Of a stretch of 64,000 nt of DNA, positions 21,601-30,847 are shown piece after piece; position 1 is the first letter of the stretch, and each line of letters begins with the position of its first letter. The stretch is from Heliocidaris erythrogramma (lineage: Eukaryota; Echinodermata; Echinoidea; Camarodonta; Echinometridae): contig CM046867.1 in the NCBI GenBank assembly GCA_025617745.1, positions 30,062,705 to 30,126,704 on the forward strand, read 5' to 3'. The notes beneath the pieces were generated by a model. The model had not been told where the DNA came from, searched no databases, and saw only the letters and a list, made by a program, of their open reading frames with translations. Made by a program: the position numbers and the translations under genes.

Positions 21601-23831
21601 TAAACCTAGACGAGGATGTTCTATGAATGATTCAATGAAGGTTTGTGTTTAAATATCAACAAAGTAAGATTAATTCTTCCAGTCATTTAGTCCCACATTT
21701 TAAAATAATACAGAGTATTATTAATTTGCATGATGACACATGTTTGTAGGATTTTGTTAACAGAAATATGACGCCATATAATAAATGCTGTTAATTAATA
21801 TCATCATGATCATCACGATCTTTATCATGATGGGCCCAGGGGAGAAAGCATAGAATCATAGATAAAGCAGCTAGCTTACTTTAGGTATACCTGAATGAAC
21901 GAATAAATAGACTTGCCTGTAACTGTGACTTTGAATGTAAACGGGGTCGCTGTCTGTGACATCGACTATCCATTGCACCTTGTTCTCTGGCCTAAAGCGG
22001 CTCCCACAATCCATCAGTCTTGAAGTAATCCATCTGATTTTATGTTTTTCATTTCAGTTGTTGTTTTATTCCATGGGTGAAAATATGGCCTACTATGTGT
22101 TTACACATTTTGTGGCCACACTCCGAGCAACACAGTGAAATGAGAACGCTTTTTAATTTTTACTTTTTGAAGACACTGCGGTCACGCTATTTGACACAGT
22201 GAAGCACAGTGTGGCCAAAGCATGAAACACGATAAAAACTAATTTCAACTAAAAAATCAACTCAAGGGCACTTTCCAAAGCCTATGGTACTGCCCATATA
22301 AATCATGTTCGGATTACGTAATACGCCATTGTAATGTTCACATATTTCTAAAGGTCAGATAGGGCTCTGGAAATTTTTCGAAAGTATAGTTTGATCGTGT
22401 TATGAGTGCATTGTAGCGTGCACAGTTGATGTGTACAGGGGCTGTGTCAACACTATTTCCACACCATTTCACACTGCGGGACACTATTCTTTCTGGTACA
22501 AATGTTTGAGCTTGATATCCTGTTGATCTATCCTGTCAATTTATTGAATCATTTCGATCCAATCAGATCTAATATACATCATATTTTGCTTTCTGTTTTA
22601 GAACATGGATGGCTCAATAGGGCCAAACAACACACCTGAATACCGATATCAAGACGTCATGAAACGGTTGGTTAATCGGTATATCCATCAGTGTAAAGCT
22701 GCACGCAAAGCTGATGGTGTGAATGAAGACGATCTCAACGAAATCAAGCAAGATATTTCTAGCTTGAGGTGGGTTTTCTCTTTGTTCCCATCGTCTGTTC
22801 TTGATATTAAAACAATACTAAGATAACCCTCTTTCTCATACTGATTACAGTGATAGGCTTGGAAATACATTGATACGGCATGCCAAGTTTAAAATTATGC
22901 CAAAACAAAGTCTTCAAACAATGAATTCGCATCATTAACAGGAATGATAAGTGTTATGAGTTTCGATGAAATGTAATAGTTCAGTCTCTGAATCACTTGA
23001 AGTCTGTAAAATTAATCTGTACGTAATTGCCTCACATTTCTTCCATATCCTTTCATATCCTCTCGGATATGATTTTACTCACTACATAAAAATAAAGACC
23101 GTATTTGTACTGCTTAATAAAGGTGTTTCAATCAGTTTTAATAAGCCTACTGGAAACGAGTATAATGCAGTGTTCATTTCGTCTACCTTAGATATGAACT
23201 CCGTGAAGATCGGAAGAAAGAGGAAGCCCGTGGGAGCTCCAACATGCATAACATCCGACGAGATATTATCCGTATTGTACGAAGCACAAGCTCAACAACC
23301 GAGCCAAACAGCACAACAGTTGATGCCCGATCACAGCCCGGGAGTGCGGCCAGCACCGAATCGCTCCACAGCCCGAGTCAGGATACGACGAGTAGTGCGA
23401 GTACGTTGCGGCCGATTCTCCTCGGGAGCACTCAGGGGAGCGCGTTCAGACGACTCGATGGCGTGGGCGGACGAGGTGGAAGTAACGCGAATCAAGGCAA
23501 CGTCAATATAACATATACACGTGATGACAGTGAACTCGAAGAACTGGTTTCACGTGCCGATCTTGAAGGAATGAAGAGAGAAATTTTACAAGGGATACAA
23601 ACAGAAGTACAGCAGTGTTTGCGAGAGGTACTTCAAACCCACAGACATTTTGGTCACCGTCCGTCCATTGACGGGCCCACGTCGCCGCCTCCTCCCGTAC
23701 CGCCGCCGCCACTCGATGTCGAATTCACGGACATACCCCCAAACGATGAACAGTATTTTTCGTACAGGAACGCGGCGTTTGAGTATGATGAAGGGACGAT
23801 GACAAAGAATCCTACTTTAACTCAACTCTGA
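1..23831 (+). CDS. TRPC: TRPC-family cation channel gene (3' ten exons, TRPC4/5-like), partial at 5' end
   Basis: Ten exons (1-321, 7238-7410, 8257-8587, 10101-10215, 12825-12981, 17264-17475, 19845-20061, 21422-21640, 22602-22768, 23192-23831) join with GT-AG introns and matching phases into about 849 codons ending at a TGA. In order the product shows a last ankyrin repeat, the H-x3-C-x-C-x2-C zinc site, the TRP_2 linker, S1-S6 with pore, the TRP box EWKFAR, and a C-terminal helical region. TRPC proteins are tetrameric plasma-membrane, calcium-permeable channels gated downstream of phospholipase C. The sequence WMSYF after the TRP box and the terminal T-Q-L (class I PDZ ligand type) resemble TRPC4/5 more than TRPC1 or TRPC3/6/7. 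That subclass call is inference from motif memory. The 5' exons (start codon, first ankyrin repeats) lie outside the window. Confidence 0.95.
503..994. repeat. Tandem duplication, unit 246 bp
   Basis: The unit that starts GTGGGGGTATGATTTC at 503 restarts at 749 with few differences; both copies end near GACCACCGAGTAG. Each copy carries the phrase CAGTGGCGTATCTAGG, the end motif of the hAT-like MITE at 4098, so the duplicated block is probably a piece of that MITE family. Confidence 0.85.
1595..1755 (+). repeat. T-rich low-complexity tract followed by poly-G
   Basis: About 150 bases of T and TTTTC runs end in a T run of more than 20 and then a G run of about 12. The open frame running through it is composition only (Phe/Leu/Ser runs) and not a gene. 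Confidence 0.9.
2254..2630 (+). repeat. tRNA-derived SINE
   Basis: The left part has a pol III A box (TAGTCCAGTGG at 2261) and a B box (GGGTTCGAACCCC at about 2304) in tRNA spacing, followed by a non-tRNA body (CCAGGTGTTAAATGGGTACC). It ends in an (ATA/AAT)n tail at about 2530-2620. The body and tail show it is a SINE, not a functional tRNA. A sister copy lies at 8931. Confidence 0.88.
2820..3146. repeat. Imperfect tandem duplication of about 145 bp
   Basis: The block from TGATTGTCTCTTTC through TTTCTTTTTCTTTTC occurs at about 2830-2960 and again at about 3010-3140, with a handful of substitutions. A small insertion with TGTCTGTCCGATAGAC sits at the junction. No coding content. Confidence 0.85.
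4098..4914. mobile_element. hAT-like MITE with near-perfect 8-bp target duplication
   Basis: The ends are perfect inverted repeats: CAGTGGCGTATCTA at 4098 and TAGATACGCCACTG ending at 4914. The 8 bp outside are TCATAATG on the left and TCATAATT on the right, 7 of 8 matching, the length typical of hAT insertions. There is no transposase. Inside are two copies of a GCTCGGTCGC...GCTC...CTCGC motif, subterminal GCCCCGGGC, and C- and G-homopolymers. Fragments of the family occur at about 540, 790 and 15600 and possibly elsewhere. Confidence 0.85.
7238..7410 (+). CDS. TRPC: TRPC exon 2: linker helices, acidic stretch
   Basis: The first two bases complete an Ala codon (phase 1). It continues [15 protein letters not shown], the conserved TRPC segment that follows TRP_2, then an acidic run [12 protein letters not shown] and [11 protein letters not shown]. 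The acceptor is TTTTGAGCAG and the donor is CAG|GTTTGT, phase 0. The acidic run is longer than I expect for vertebrate TRPCs. Confidence 0.93.
7411..8256 (+). other. TRPC intron 2
   Basis: An 846-bp intron from GTTTGT to TTCGTCCAG. Its main content is the MITE at 7773-8086. Confidence 0.85.
7773..8086. mobile_element. MITE with GGCCCGTATTCTGAA termini
   Basis: The ends are TGGCCCGTATTCTGAAC and its inverse GTTCAGAATACGGGCCA. Further inverted blocks follow inside: GGTTTAACTTAAACC on the left against GGTTTAAGTTAAACC on the right, and GTGTGGTTTAACTATGGG against CCCATAGTTAAACCACAC. About 314 bp, no coding capacity. Target duplication is not clear. Confidence 0.82.
8257..8587 (+). CDS. TRPC: TRPC exon 3: pre-S1, S1 and S2
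   Basis: Starts in phase 0 with [18 protein letters not shown], the canonical TRPC pre-S1 motif. Two hydrophobic segments follow: S1 ([20 protein letters not shown]) and S2 start ([15 protein letters not shown]). It ends IFILIFVLG with donor G|GTGAGT, phase 1. Confidence 0.95.
8588..10100 (+). other. TRPC intron 3
   Basis: A 1.5-kb intron. It contains the SINE at 8931-9200, a run of AGAACC/GGTTCT inverted motifs at about 9250-9460, and a C10-type run at 9972. Otherwise nothing recognised. Confidence 0.8.
8931..9205 (+). repeat. tRNA-Lys-like SINE
   Basis: The A box region (TGCTATAGTGG) and B box (GGGTTCGAATCCC at about 8986) sit in tRNA spacing. The anticodon-arm sequence GACTCTTAATC matches a Lys-CUU tRNA. 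A shared SINE body (CCAGGTGTAAATGGGTACCC) follows, ending in (TTA)n at about 9183-9200. The body matches the copy at 2254, so this is one family. Confidence 0.9.
10101..10215 (+). CDS. TRPC: TRPC exon 4: S2-S3 linker and S3
   Basis: [25 protein letters not shown] is followed by the S3 core [13 protein letters not shown]. The acceptor is CTTCTTTCAG, the entering phase is 1, and the donor is TTCAG|GTTTGG, leaving phase 2. Confidence 0.94.
10333..10831. mobile_element. MITE with internal copies of its own terminal repeat
   Basis: Terminal inverted repeats CTGTTTTCACGAAGTGACGG (10333) and CCGTCACTTCGTGAAAACAG (ending 10831) match perfectly. Three weaker copies lie inside at about 10503, 10571 and 10615. 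No ORF of note and no clear target duplication. Superfamily not assigned. Confidence 0.8.
11067..11660 (+). repeat. Duplicated block with (TAC)n microsatellites
   Basis: The sequence ATTACACCGACTTTTCACAG at about 11070 recurs at about 11501. Both copies continue through GCGTTGCGCGC, a poly-G run and CCGTACTACTACAACAAC into (TAC)n. Between the copies is a (TAC/ACT)n array of roughly 300 bp. The Thr, Tyr and Leu repeat frames in it are microsatellite translation, not genes. Confidence 0.9.
11664..11779. mobile_element. 116-bp hairpin MITE nested in a (TAC)n array
   Basis: CATGGGCGTCAATCCTCAC at the left pairs with GTGAGGATTGGCGCCCATG at the right, and TATTCAAG with CTTGAATA further in, around a G run and a C run. 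(TAC)n resumes on both sides, so it looks like an insertion into the microsatellite. Confidence 0.75.
11780..11960 (+). repeat. (TAC)n microsatellite
   Basis: Nearly uninterrupted TAC/ACT units with occasional TATAC interruptions, the continuation of the array broken by the hairpin at 11664. Confidence 0.9.
12608..12755 (+). repeat. (TAC)n microsatellite close to an exon
   Basis: About 130 bp of TAC units, with CTC and TGC interruptions, ends about 70 bp upstream of the S4 exon's acceptor at 12824. Confidence 0.9.
12825..12981 (+). CDS. TRPC: TRPC exon 5: S3-S4 loop and S4
   Basis: The first base completes a Ser codon from exon 4. The product runs [20 protein letters not shown], then [20 protein letters not shown] and [15 protein letters not shown]...R is the TRPC S4 signature. 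The acceptor is TAATTTCGTAG and the donor CAG|GTATAA, phase 0. An alternative AG at 12834 would shorten the exon by nine bases in frame. Confidence 0.92.
13501..13921. repeat. Inverted repeat, arms about 170 bp, loop about 80 bp
   Basis: AGTCAGACCCAAGTTTGGAA at 13501 is mirrored by TTCCGAAGTTGGGTCTGACT ending near 13922. The pairing continues through CATCGTTCAGTGCGAGGCAG, GTCGACCTG and AATAATGCTGCG. Arms are about 13501-13667 and 13747-13921 with scattered mismatches and small indels. No ORF conserved in both arms, so it is probably a MITE or a local inverted duplication. Confidence 0.85.
13980..14330 (+). mobile_element. 3' end of a LINE (CR1/L2-like), 5'-truncated
   Basis: Reading frame 2 at about 14087-14230 encodes [20 protein letters not shown], then NCLPEDIK...[14 protein letters not shown] and a TAG. 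This matches the WN-x-LP-x-x-I...FK-x-x-LK-x-x-LF end typical of CR1/L2/Jockey-type reverse transcriptase ORFs. The 3' UTR ends GGCGCTATATAAATCAC and an (ATT)n tail at 14297-14318. The upstream part of the ORF is not visible, as expected from 5' truncation. Confidence 0.75.
15495..15530. repeat. (TA)n microsatellite
   Basis: A run of TA dinucleotides inside foldback element A. Confidence 0.95.
15600..15711. mobile_element. End fragment of the hAT-like MITE family
   Basis: GCTCGGTCGCTTCGCTTCCTCGC, a G run, GTTTGCCCAGGGCG and a terminal ATACGCCACTG at 15711 reproduce the right end of the 4098-4914 element in order. Only one end is present. Confidence 0.75.
17264..17475 (+). CDS. TRPC: TRPC exon 6: S4-S5 linker, S5, turret with cysteine pair
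   Basis: [20 protein letters not shown] is the conserved TRPC S4-S5 linker. S5 follows ([20 protein letters not shown]). The extracellular part has two cysteines in [12 protein letters not shown], eight residues apart; TRPC4/5 carry a disulphide at this place with closer spacing. Acceptor TTTTTTTTCCCCAG; donor GATGG|GTAAGT, phase 2. Confidence 0.95.
17476..19844 (+). other. TRPC intron 6 (long inverted repeat)
   Basis: A 2.4-kb intron dominated by the inverted repeat at 17752-19357. A one-sided AGTGGCGTAGCTACC hAT-like end is at 17493. The part from 19360 to the exon is AT-rich with nothing recognised. Confidence 0.85.
17752..19357. mobile_element. Long inverted repeat, arms of about 400 bp (foldback/MITE pair)
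   Basis: From TGTCTCGAATGGGTGGGTTG at 17752 the left arm is mirrored by the right arm ending ...CCATTCGAGACA at 19357. The pairing is nearly continuous to a central GTGGCGTAGCTAGGATTTTT / AAAATCCTAGCTACGCCAC pair (18122 and 18961). Outer arms hold several TCTCGAA/TTCGAGA subterminal motifs and a G or C run. The centre (about 18150-18950) carries unpaired sequence with C runs. No ORF is conserved in the arms. The transcript would fold into a long dsRNA. Confidence 0.88.
19845..20061 (+). CDS. TRPC: TRPC exon 7: pore helix, selectivity region and S6
   Basis: The entering phase-2 codon gives Gly. The pore helix reads [17 protein letters not shown], where other TRPCs read LFW at LMW. S6 is [20 protein letters not shown] followed by [10 protein letters not shown], strongly TRPC. 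Acceptor TTTAATGCAG; donor GAG|GTGAGG, phase 0. Confidence 0.95.
20413..20704. mobile_element. 292-bp GC-rich MITE with TTAA target duplication
   Basis: Ends AGGGATAC and GTATCCCT are flanked on both sides by TTAA (20409-20412 and 20705-20708). The interior is markedly GC-rich against an AT-rich intron. AGGG termini with TTAA duplications suggest Kolobok- or piggyBac-type mobilisation. A larger MITE with the same end type is at 34900. Confidence 0.75.
21062..21203. mobile_element. 142-bp hairpin MITE (CCCTGTTT termini)
   Basis: CCCTGTTTCATAAAACTTGT and the inverse ...ACTAGTTTTAATAAACAGGG form the ends, with GTTATC/GATAAC inside. A related copy sits at 31036-31147. Confidence 0.8.
21422..21640 (+). 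CDS. TRPC: TRPC exon 8: TRP box and proximal C-terminus
   Basis: [19 protein letters not shown] is the TRP helix with the EWKFAR box, followed by [18 protein letters not shown], the proline-rich TRPC signature. A basic tail rich in Lys/Arg follows ([14 protein letters not shown]), in the region where TRPCs bind calmodulin and phosphoinositides. Phase 0 at both ends (donor AAG|GTTTGT). Confidence 0.96.
21641..22601 (+). other. TRPC intron 8
   Basis: A 961-bp intron, AT-rich. A weak inverted pair TGTGGCCACACT (about 22113) and AGTGTGGCCA (about 22208) is the only structure seen. Confidence 0.8.
22602..22768 (+). CDS. TRPC: TRPC exon 9: C-terminal connecting helix
   Basis: [18 protein letters not shown] and [15 protein letters not shown] match the TRPC rib and coiled-coil helix region. 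Acceptor TTCTGTTTTAG; donor TTGAG|GTGGGT, leaving phase 2. Confidence 0.93.
23192..23831 (+). CDS. TRPC: TRPC terminal exon: coiled coil, disordered tail, PDZ-type end
   Basis: The first base completes Arg, then [20 protein letters not shown] continues the coiled coil. The rest is Ser/Thr-rich, then has a helical stretch [20 protein letters not shown], a proline run [10 protein letters not shown] and ends TKNPTLTQL before TGA (23829-23831). Thr at -2 and Leu at 0 fit a class I PDZ ligand, as TRPC4/5 have. Acceptor CTACCTTAG. Confidence 0.93.
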
Positions 23832-24258
23832 AAAGAGTTTCAAGAGGAACTCAGTTACTTGACTGGACAGCTATGACCAAAAAAGCGGGTCTAAACTTAA
23901 CAGATTAAACATTCGCTTTAATTTGTATTAATTTATATAAGTACATAGACTGATAAAATTTTGACTTCATTATCTATAAACAGCGGCAAACGCAGATAAA
24001 GGCCTAATTGTAGTTGAAAATCAGCCTACTTGTCATGAAAAAGCCTACAAGGTCATATATCATCAAGGCATGCACGAGAGGCCTAATTATTATTTAGTAT
24101 ATTGCAGAGTTGTTGCGCCTACTGCGCTGGTATCTACAGGCCTGTTCCAAGTTATCATATTAAAGCAGTGTATGAGAGTGCGTTTGTGGGGTCTGAGCTG
24201 AACATAATTATACAGGCATATTAGACCATTTTTGCTGCTTCAGTTTCATGCCCTCAAC

Positions 24259-24264
24259 AATAAA
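24259..24264 (+). promoter_or_regulatory. Candidate polyadenylation signal AATAAA for TRPC
   Basis: The first AATAAA I see after the stop codon, 428 bp downstream. Its use is not established; later AATAAA copies exist in this AT-rich flank. Confidence 0.3.
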
Positions 24265-24964
24265 ATCTGGTTTAGAATGCTTGTAGGCATAATCGTATCA
24301 CGTATGGCGTCGAAACTTCAAAGAGATTCTATGGAGAATAAAAGGAATCAGCTCGCGGGACGATGTCACCAATGGTGGAATACTGATGAAGTTAAATGGA
24401 GAAAGAAACGTGTGAAAATAATCTGACAGGGAAAGAAAATTTAGACGAGCCACATCTGAAGTTCATAGCAGAAAGAGGGATGAGAATAATGGGCGTATAG
24501 GCACACTAATAGTGTCTGAAGTGAAAAACGACGAAAAGTATCGGTCCCAGGATAGACAGATGAAAATTTAGACCGAGGTCTAAGTTTTCCTTTTCTTAAA
24601 TATGACTTTAGGCCGAGGGCCGGGTTTAATTGTTTAAGTATAATACCAACAAAAGTGTTTAATCCAGCAATATGAATTGTAATATTCAACATTTCGAAAT
24701 ACGCTGTAATTGTATGGATCTCTAATTTTGCAATTTACTGCTTTAGTTGTAGAGTGTAACGAAGGAATGAAACTTTAGATATCAAATTAGAAAAGGGGAA
24801 ATAACCATTCTTTTGATATGGATGGGCAAAAAAATCATAGCTCATACGGCGCGAGGTGAACAACTCGCGTGACATATCGGACATGTTCGTGATTTTGATA
24901 TAAGATCAAATGAAAATGAAATTAATATTTTTATTATATGCCTAGTCCTACGTACATCTTTTCA

Positions 24965-25204
24965 GTGGTGTATCGTTGGTCCAGCTGTTGAGGAGGCATT
25001 GACGTGGTGGGGGCGGCATCGAAAATATAAGGTGTATTAAATGTTAAGAGAAAAAGGCCATGCGATCGAGGAAGGGTGAAAAAAGGGGTCGCATCTCCTC
25101 CTTTTCACGTTTCTCTTCCCGTCACCTTGCTCTCTCTCTCTCTTTCTGTTTTGTTTTGCCTTTTAATAAGGGGCATGTGCCCCTCCCCGTAGCTACGACA
25201 CTGC
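24965..25204. mobile_element. Possible hAT-like MITE remnant
   Basis: CAGTGGTGTATCGTTGG at the left and CCGTAGCTACGACACTG at the right resemble degenerate CAGTGGCGTA...TACGCCACTG ends. GGGGCATGTGCCCC sits inside, as in the 4098 family. No target duplication. Confidence 0.45.
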
Positions 25205-26370
25205 AACATGGATAAAGTACATGAGCATGTGAATAAAACATGATTTTATGCAAGATGTACTTTTTCAAAATCCAACCTATAGCTGGTGATTTGTACATTG
25301 TTAAAATTACTTAGTATCGTTATTTCAGTTTCATAATCATCCTGTGTTCTGTATGTTGTTATGTAGTCACAGCGGAGTCACAGTAAGCGGCATCTGATAA
25401 GAAATGAGCAAAATATTCGTGCAGGTGCGAGCAGGAGCTGAGCCCCCCTTCTTCTCTTTATTTTTATTGTTTTGGTGTGTGTATGTGTGTGTGTGTTTTC
25501 ACCAATATGATGTTCGTTGGGCCACAAGGACATGTGCAATATGTTCTCAAATGTGAGTGCTTAGCGAACTCAGAATGAACAGCTCCAAAAAAGAGGATTC
25601 ACACTAAAGGGAGTGACACGAGGGATTTGACACCCGTCCTCCCTTCAAGATTTATGTAGGCGAAGCTTTTATTTTCCCCAACCTTTGTTGGCAGGTAAAC
25701 TATTTATTATCATTCCAATTTTGGGCTAATGAAGACTACATCTACGCATGTCGGCGTTGTAAATTTGAACTCAGCTCGTCACCCCCCCCCCCCCCCAAAA
25801 AAAAGAAGTTATTTCTAAGTTATTTCTAAAGTTATTTCTAAAGGTTGATATCAGGGTGTAGTAAGATATCAATGCATTTCGCTCACAAGCACAAATGGAT
25901 TTTAAATGATTCAGGAGGAGGATATATGCAGGCAAGGCATATATTGTAGGTTTTTTGGAGTGGTAATAGTTCCCGTCTGTTTCTCTCTCTCTCTCTCTTT
26001 CCCCCTCCCCCGTGTTTCTATCACCACCCTGTGTCTCTTTCGCTCCACTGCCCATGCTGTCTGTCTGTATATCTCTTATTCTGACTCGCAAGCTTTCTTC
26101 TCTTGAATTCTCTCTTCACTTCATTTTTATATACATACATCATAGTCTGATAGTTTATCAGGTTATCTGCACCGCTTAACATATTTTAAACAAAAGGCAT
26201 GCACGACTTGTGGAGGACCCTCATGTTTTTGCAACAAAACAAATAGCTGGCAAAGAGCAAGAAGAGAGAAAATGTATTCAAGTTGTGTGTCTTTTATTTG
26301 TTGCCATGATAATTTCAATCATGGGCTTCTAAATTTTCATTTCAGCACTAATACATATAAAACATGTTTT

Positions 26371-26528
26371 AATATGGCACGAAAAAGAGACATGATAACG
26401 AAGCTTTTCGACCTGCACTCATCAGGTTATCACGCAGGTATATAACAAATTACTTGAAATCAACTATATTATACTCGGTGAACCCGGACGAAAAGCTTCG
26501 TTATCATGTCTCTTTTTCGTGCCATATT
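26371..26528. mobile_element. 158-bp palindromic MITE
   Basis: AATATGGCACGAAAAAGAGA continues through CATGATAACGAAGCTTTTCG on the left, and the exact inverse occupies the right end up to 26528. The arms are about 40 bp and essentially perfect around an 80-bp loop. Confidence 0.88.
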
Positions 26529-29500
26529 GAAATTTTGCAGTACCAAGAAAACATGTTTTATTTGCCTTATAGTTACACATTGTCTTTTAACCAATTTGAT
26601 TTTTCTTGAGAAGTGTTGACTTAGTTTGTATATGTATAATTATGTCACTGACAGTGCATTCTAACTTTCCTGCCTTTTCACAATGTGTGTTATATGATTG
26701 CAAGTTATAAATGCATTAATGTATAATTAATTTAATGTACTGTTTTGTCATTATATTATGTTCACAGATCTTATTCTATCAATATGATTTAATCATTGTA
26801 AGTGGTAAATATTTGACGATGGTGTAAATTCATTTAATACGCTGATAAATTTGTATGTACTCAAGGCTGAAAGCAATGGTCTTGATGGAAAATGTGTTTA
26901 ACCCATATCACTTTTTAATATGTCCTGAGCGTCCCTTGGATGTCAGTATCAATTACTATATGAAGTGTCTTTTTTTCCTTTCATTATCAGAATACTGTGG
27001 CCTTCAAAATTTCTCAAAGTGCCCCAATTGAAGCCCCTGTCAAGTACACCTGTACAATGTTTAAAAAGAAAACTGTCAGGAGAGTAAAATCTGAAAGAAA
27101 ATTTTAAAGGTTAGACAATCTCCCTTACTCCCACATACATGCATGTTAGCAAGTCTGACTTCTGTGGTAACATTTTTATGTGCCCCATTCCACTCACTAT
27201 CCTTCTGACACTGCTCCACAATCCCTGTCTTACATAGAAGACTATGCAGGGTCATTCCATTTATGAATTATCAAATTTCTTCAGAGATATTTCAGTTTGA
27301 ATAATATTTTTCGCTAATCTCTTTTGCATGTTCATTGCTTTGCATTAGCAGGATCAAAGGATGAGGTGCATAACAAAATTGCATTGAAAATAGACCCTTC
27401 CATCACAAATAATTTCTTGGATCATTAAGAAAAACCTAAGGATATCCAAACATATCCAAGCATATTTGCCTCCCGGTGGGTATGTCTCATTGAGGCCTGC
27501 ACGGCATCCGCGTCCATGAAATTGAGTAAAAAGGGTTATTTTTTTTACCACCAGATGGGTAACCAGTCGATCTCGTTTAGGGTATCAAAAACAGGAAAAT
27601 TCTGAAAAAGGGGTATCAAATTCACTAGTAATGAGAAAAGATCCTCAAAAAGGGTAGGAAATTTGCTTTATAGACTAGCAAAATAAGCGGGATCTGAAAA
27701 TTTTCATGTGGATATTTTTTCATGAATCCAAAAAGGTTCTTTTCTATTCTTTCAATGAAAACATCATTCTGTAATTTGTTCCAAAGTAAAATAAATATTT
27801 GTATTTAACTCTTCCTTTTCGACCCCCCCCCCCCCCAAAAAAAAAAAAGAAGAAAAAAATCCTCGAAAAGGCCGGGTTTACAATACTCTGCAAGATCTAA
27901 AAATTCCCCGTTAAGGATCTAAAAATATAAAAAAAATTTCGCGGCTTTCCCTGAACAGGGTATCAAAAACCTCCTGACTTAAATCCTCACAGACCGTTTT
28001 TAATTACACCACATGGATGTAGTAATAAGTGTAAGTTTCATTGAACGGAGAAATGTTCTTTTCACTTAACTTAAGACAATTCAATATGACGTGACTTATG
28101 GAAATATTGTGACTGATAAAAAATTTGCCTTTTATTTACATGTATATTTGGGTTTGTAGGACACATGCTCCGGCAACAATCGCTCCATTGTAATTTTTTT
28201 ACACGAAATGAATTCTACATTTCAACCCTGGACCATACACTAACCGTAATGCTATATCTTTGACGAAATAAAGAACGGAGCACTTGTTGGCGGAGCATTT
28301 GTCGGACCAAGTGGAAAACAAAAACAAATGCAACATACCAGGTTATGTATTCAGCTTCTATTTACATGTATTACTAATACTTTTTCGTGAACAAGAAAGT
28401 TTATCATTATATCATTTCAATGTATTGATTTGAGCATCCTGTCATGATCGAAACATCATATCATAGTTCCCAGCCAATGTTAAAAAGGGGAAAATGAAAA
28501 ATAGAAAGAAAAAAAATTTCTAGGTATTTGCCATTTATTTTTCTATTCCATTAATGTTCTGAATAGATATCTATTTTCTATCTTCTACACAATATATACA
28601 TGTAAATAGAGCAGGGACGGAAAAGTGCTTATAATGAAACAGGATTTCAATATACATCTATATCATTGAAGTGCATTTTTTACTGTAAGAATAAATCTTA
28701 ATCAGAATTAAAGAAATTTTCAGATGAATTGACATAAATGTGTTGATACTTATTATGATACTTGCGCAAATACGTTTGAATAAACCACATATAGACTGCA
28801 AATTTCATTTTCACTGTTGGTATTTATTTGTTCCCATCATTTTTTTTAAATGCTACACAGTATGCAAAATATATGCAGACAAGGCAAAATATGGCTAATT
28901 CAATTTAAATACATACTGGAAAGAGTACAATTCATTGCTCCATTTGACATTTTTGTCTGATATTCAGTAGTGGAAATAATACATGTATGTAGACATTTTA
29001 CTCACAGCAAGGTTTGCATGATAAAAGATTTCACGGATTGAAGCAGCGACATAGTTAAACCATTAAAAAAGTTACCTATTATTATGCCACCCCCCCCCCC
29101 CTCCTCTTTTGACAAAAGAATTTATTTTTCTCTTTCACACCCTATTCTTCCTCCTATACCACCACACCCTGCCCATTAGCGAGACTAGGTTTTCAATCAA
29201 GATCATTTTATCCTCATTCTCCATTTTCTTTTTGTGAACAGCTTTTTAATCATTTTTAAAGTAAACCCTGGTAATTGATTTACTGACAAAAAAATTGACA
29301 GGGTGAGGGTAGACAAACGCTGCTGTAGTGATGGCCCTGTATAAAGCATGAGCTTATAAACACAACTTCTATCAAAATACCATAGGAGCAGGACATATTT
29401 AGAATTGAAAAATGTATACTCCAGTCTGCAATGCATTCTTTACAGAATTCACACTCACATATCAGTTTTTTCAATCACATTTTAAAGTACTATCAAATAT

Positions 29501-30672
29501 TTTTTGTAAATCTCTCCACGGTTGAATAGTGCATTATTTTCATTTTACATATTGTTATGAAATCATGCTGATAAATATGCTCTGGAATTCTTGAATGTTG
29601 AGGACATCACAATGTTGTGTTTAAAGTCTTTCATTTTCGGGCACTACAAAGTTATTGTGTAGTAATAATCAAATGTCTGGACTTCTAACGTAACTCTGTT
29701 CTGATTCTTTAAAGTAAATAGCCAGACTTAAAATGGATATCCTAAAAAAAATCTTCAAACAAACAAACTCAGCCGTCACTGTGGTTTATCTTCAATGTAC
29801 TGACAAAGTTGCCCATAACTTAAAAGAAATGTACCTTCACAACATGATGGTCACATTATTTCTAGGAAAAGAAAATAACCAAGTTTAGTTCTAAAAACTT
29901 CTTCCACTCTTAGATATGATTGTATGAATATATTTCACAGCATGTTAATTGGGAACACAATATTATGACACAATATAATATTTTTGTTTACCATACACGT
30001 ATTCCAAATATTATAAGTGTTTCCTCAGGCTTAAGAGGTATTTACACTTGAAGAACAGTGGTAGCCCCATAAAAAAAACTTTCATCAATTTGTTGTTGTT
30101 GATTTTTGGTGTAAAACAAATGAGAGGTGAAAAAATTATTTATATCCTGGGCCAGGATGTAACTTTTCCTACATGCGAAATGCGTGTGTACAACCCAAAG
30201 GAAGTTATCTGTCCGCAGCCTTGTACATTTTCGAACCTCTCTGATAGGCATAGCACAATATACAGTAGCCTCAACTCAGAGTTTCTCTCAAATGTTGACA
30301 CTAAAATTCATCGGAACTCTGGGACAGAATATAAAAATATCTGACACATTGATAAAAAAAACCCATGAGATCACATTTAACGTAACTTTCATTCCAATTT
30401 CTTTTTTGCTTCCAGTACTGTAAATGGGCTCCAAGCATAATGCACAACACTCAGATGTGGTCAAAATGAACAATTTTACAATGAACATGATGAATAATGC
30501 CACATCAATCAGATCAATCTTTAATTCTTGTGAACTTTAAGATATCTATTTACTGACAAGCAGTTGCACTGAGCATGACCAAGGGATTGCGCATTAAATT
30601 TCAATACCAGAACCGCCATTAAAAATCGGACGAATCTGGACGAGGCTTTACTTTGAATATTTGTACTTAATA

Positions 30673-30847
30673 CAGTGGAACCTCGTTATAAAGAACACTG
30701 TTATAACAAACTCTCAATATAACAAGTTAATTTCGCCGGTCCCACTTCTTTGTATTCTATTGTTTTTTAGCCCTGATATAACAAGGTTTTGATATAAAGA
30801 GGTAATTTCCTTGGTCCCAAGGAGTTTGTTACAACAAGGTTTCACTG
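30673..30847. mobile_element. 175-bp pogo/Tigger-type MITE with TA duplication
   Basis: Ends CAGTGGAACCTCGTTATAA and TTACAACAAGGTTTCACTG are flanked by TA on both sides (30671-30672, 30848-30849). Internal GATATAAAG/TATAACAAG motifs repeat. CAGTG ends with TA duplication are typical of pogo-group MITEs. A pogo transposase ORF lies 3 kb away at 33643, but no link is shown. Confidence 0.82.

Larger units (their letters stand above)
24265..30672. other. Non-coding stretch with small MITEs
   Basis: About 6.4 kb of AT-rich DNA with no ORF above 106 codons that looks coding. It holds a possible hAT-like remnant (24965-25204), C and CT runs (25783, 25985), a palindromic MITE (26371-26528), a poly-C/poly-A tract (27822-27860) and a C run at 29090. 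It could include a long TRPC 3' UTR. Confidence 0.7.

Noticed and set aside
24232..24426. Small basic ORF downstream of TRPC
   Set aside because: 64 codons with no homology I recognise, in a likely 3' flank; not supportable as a gene.
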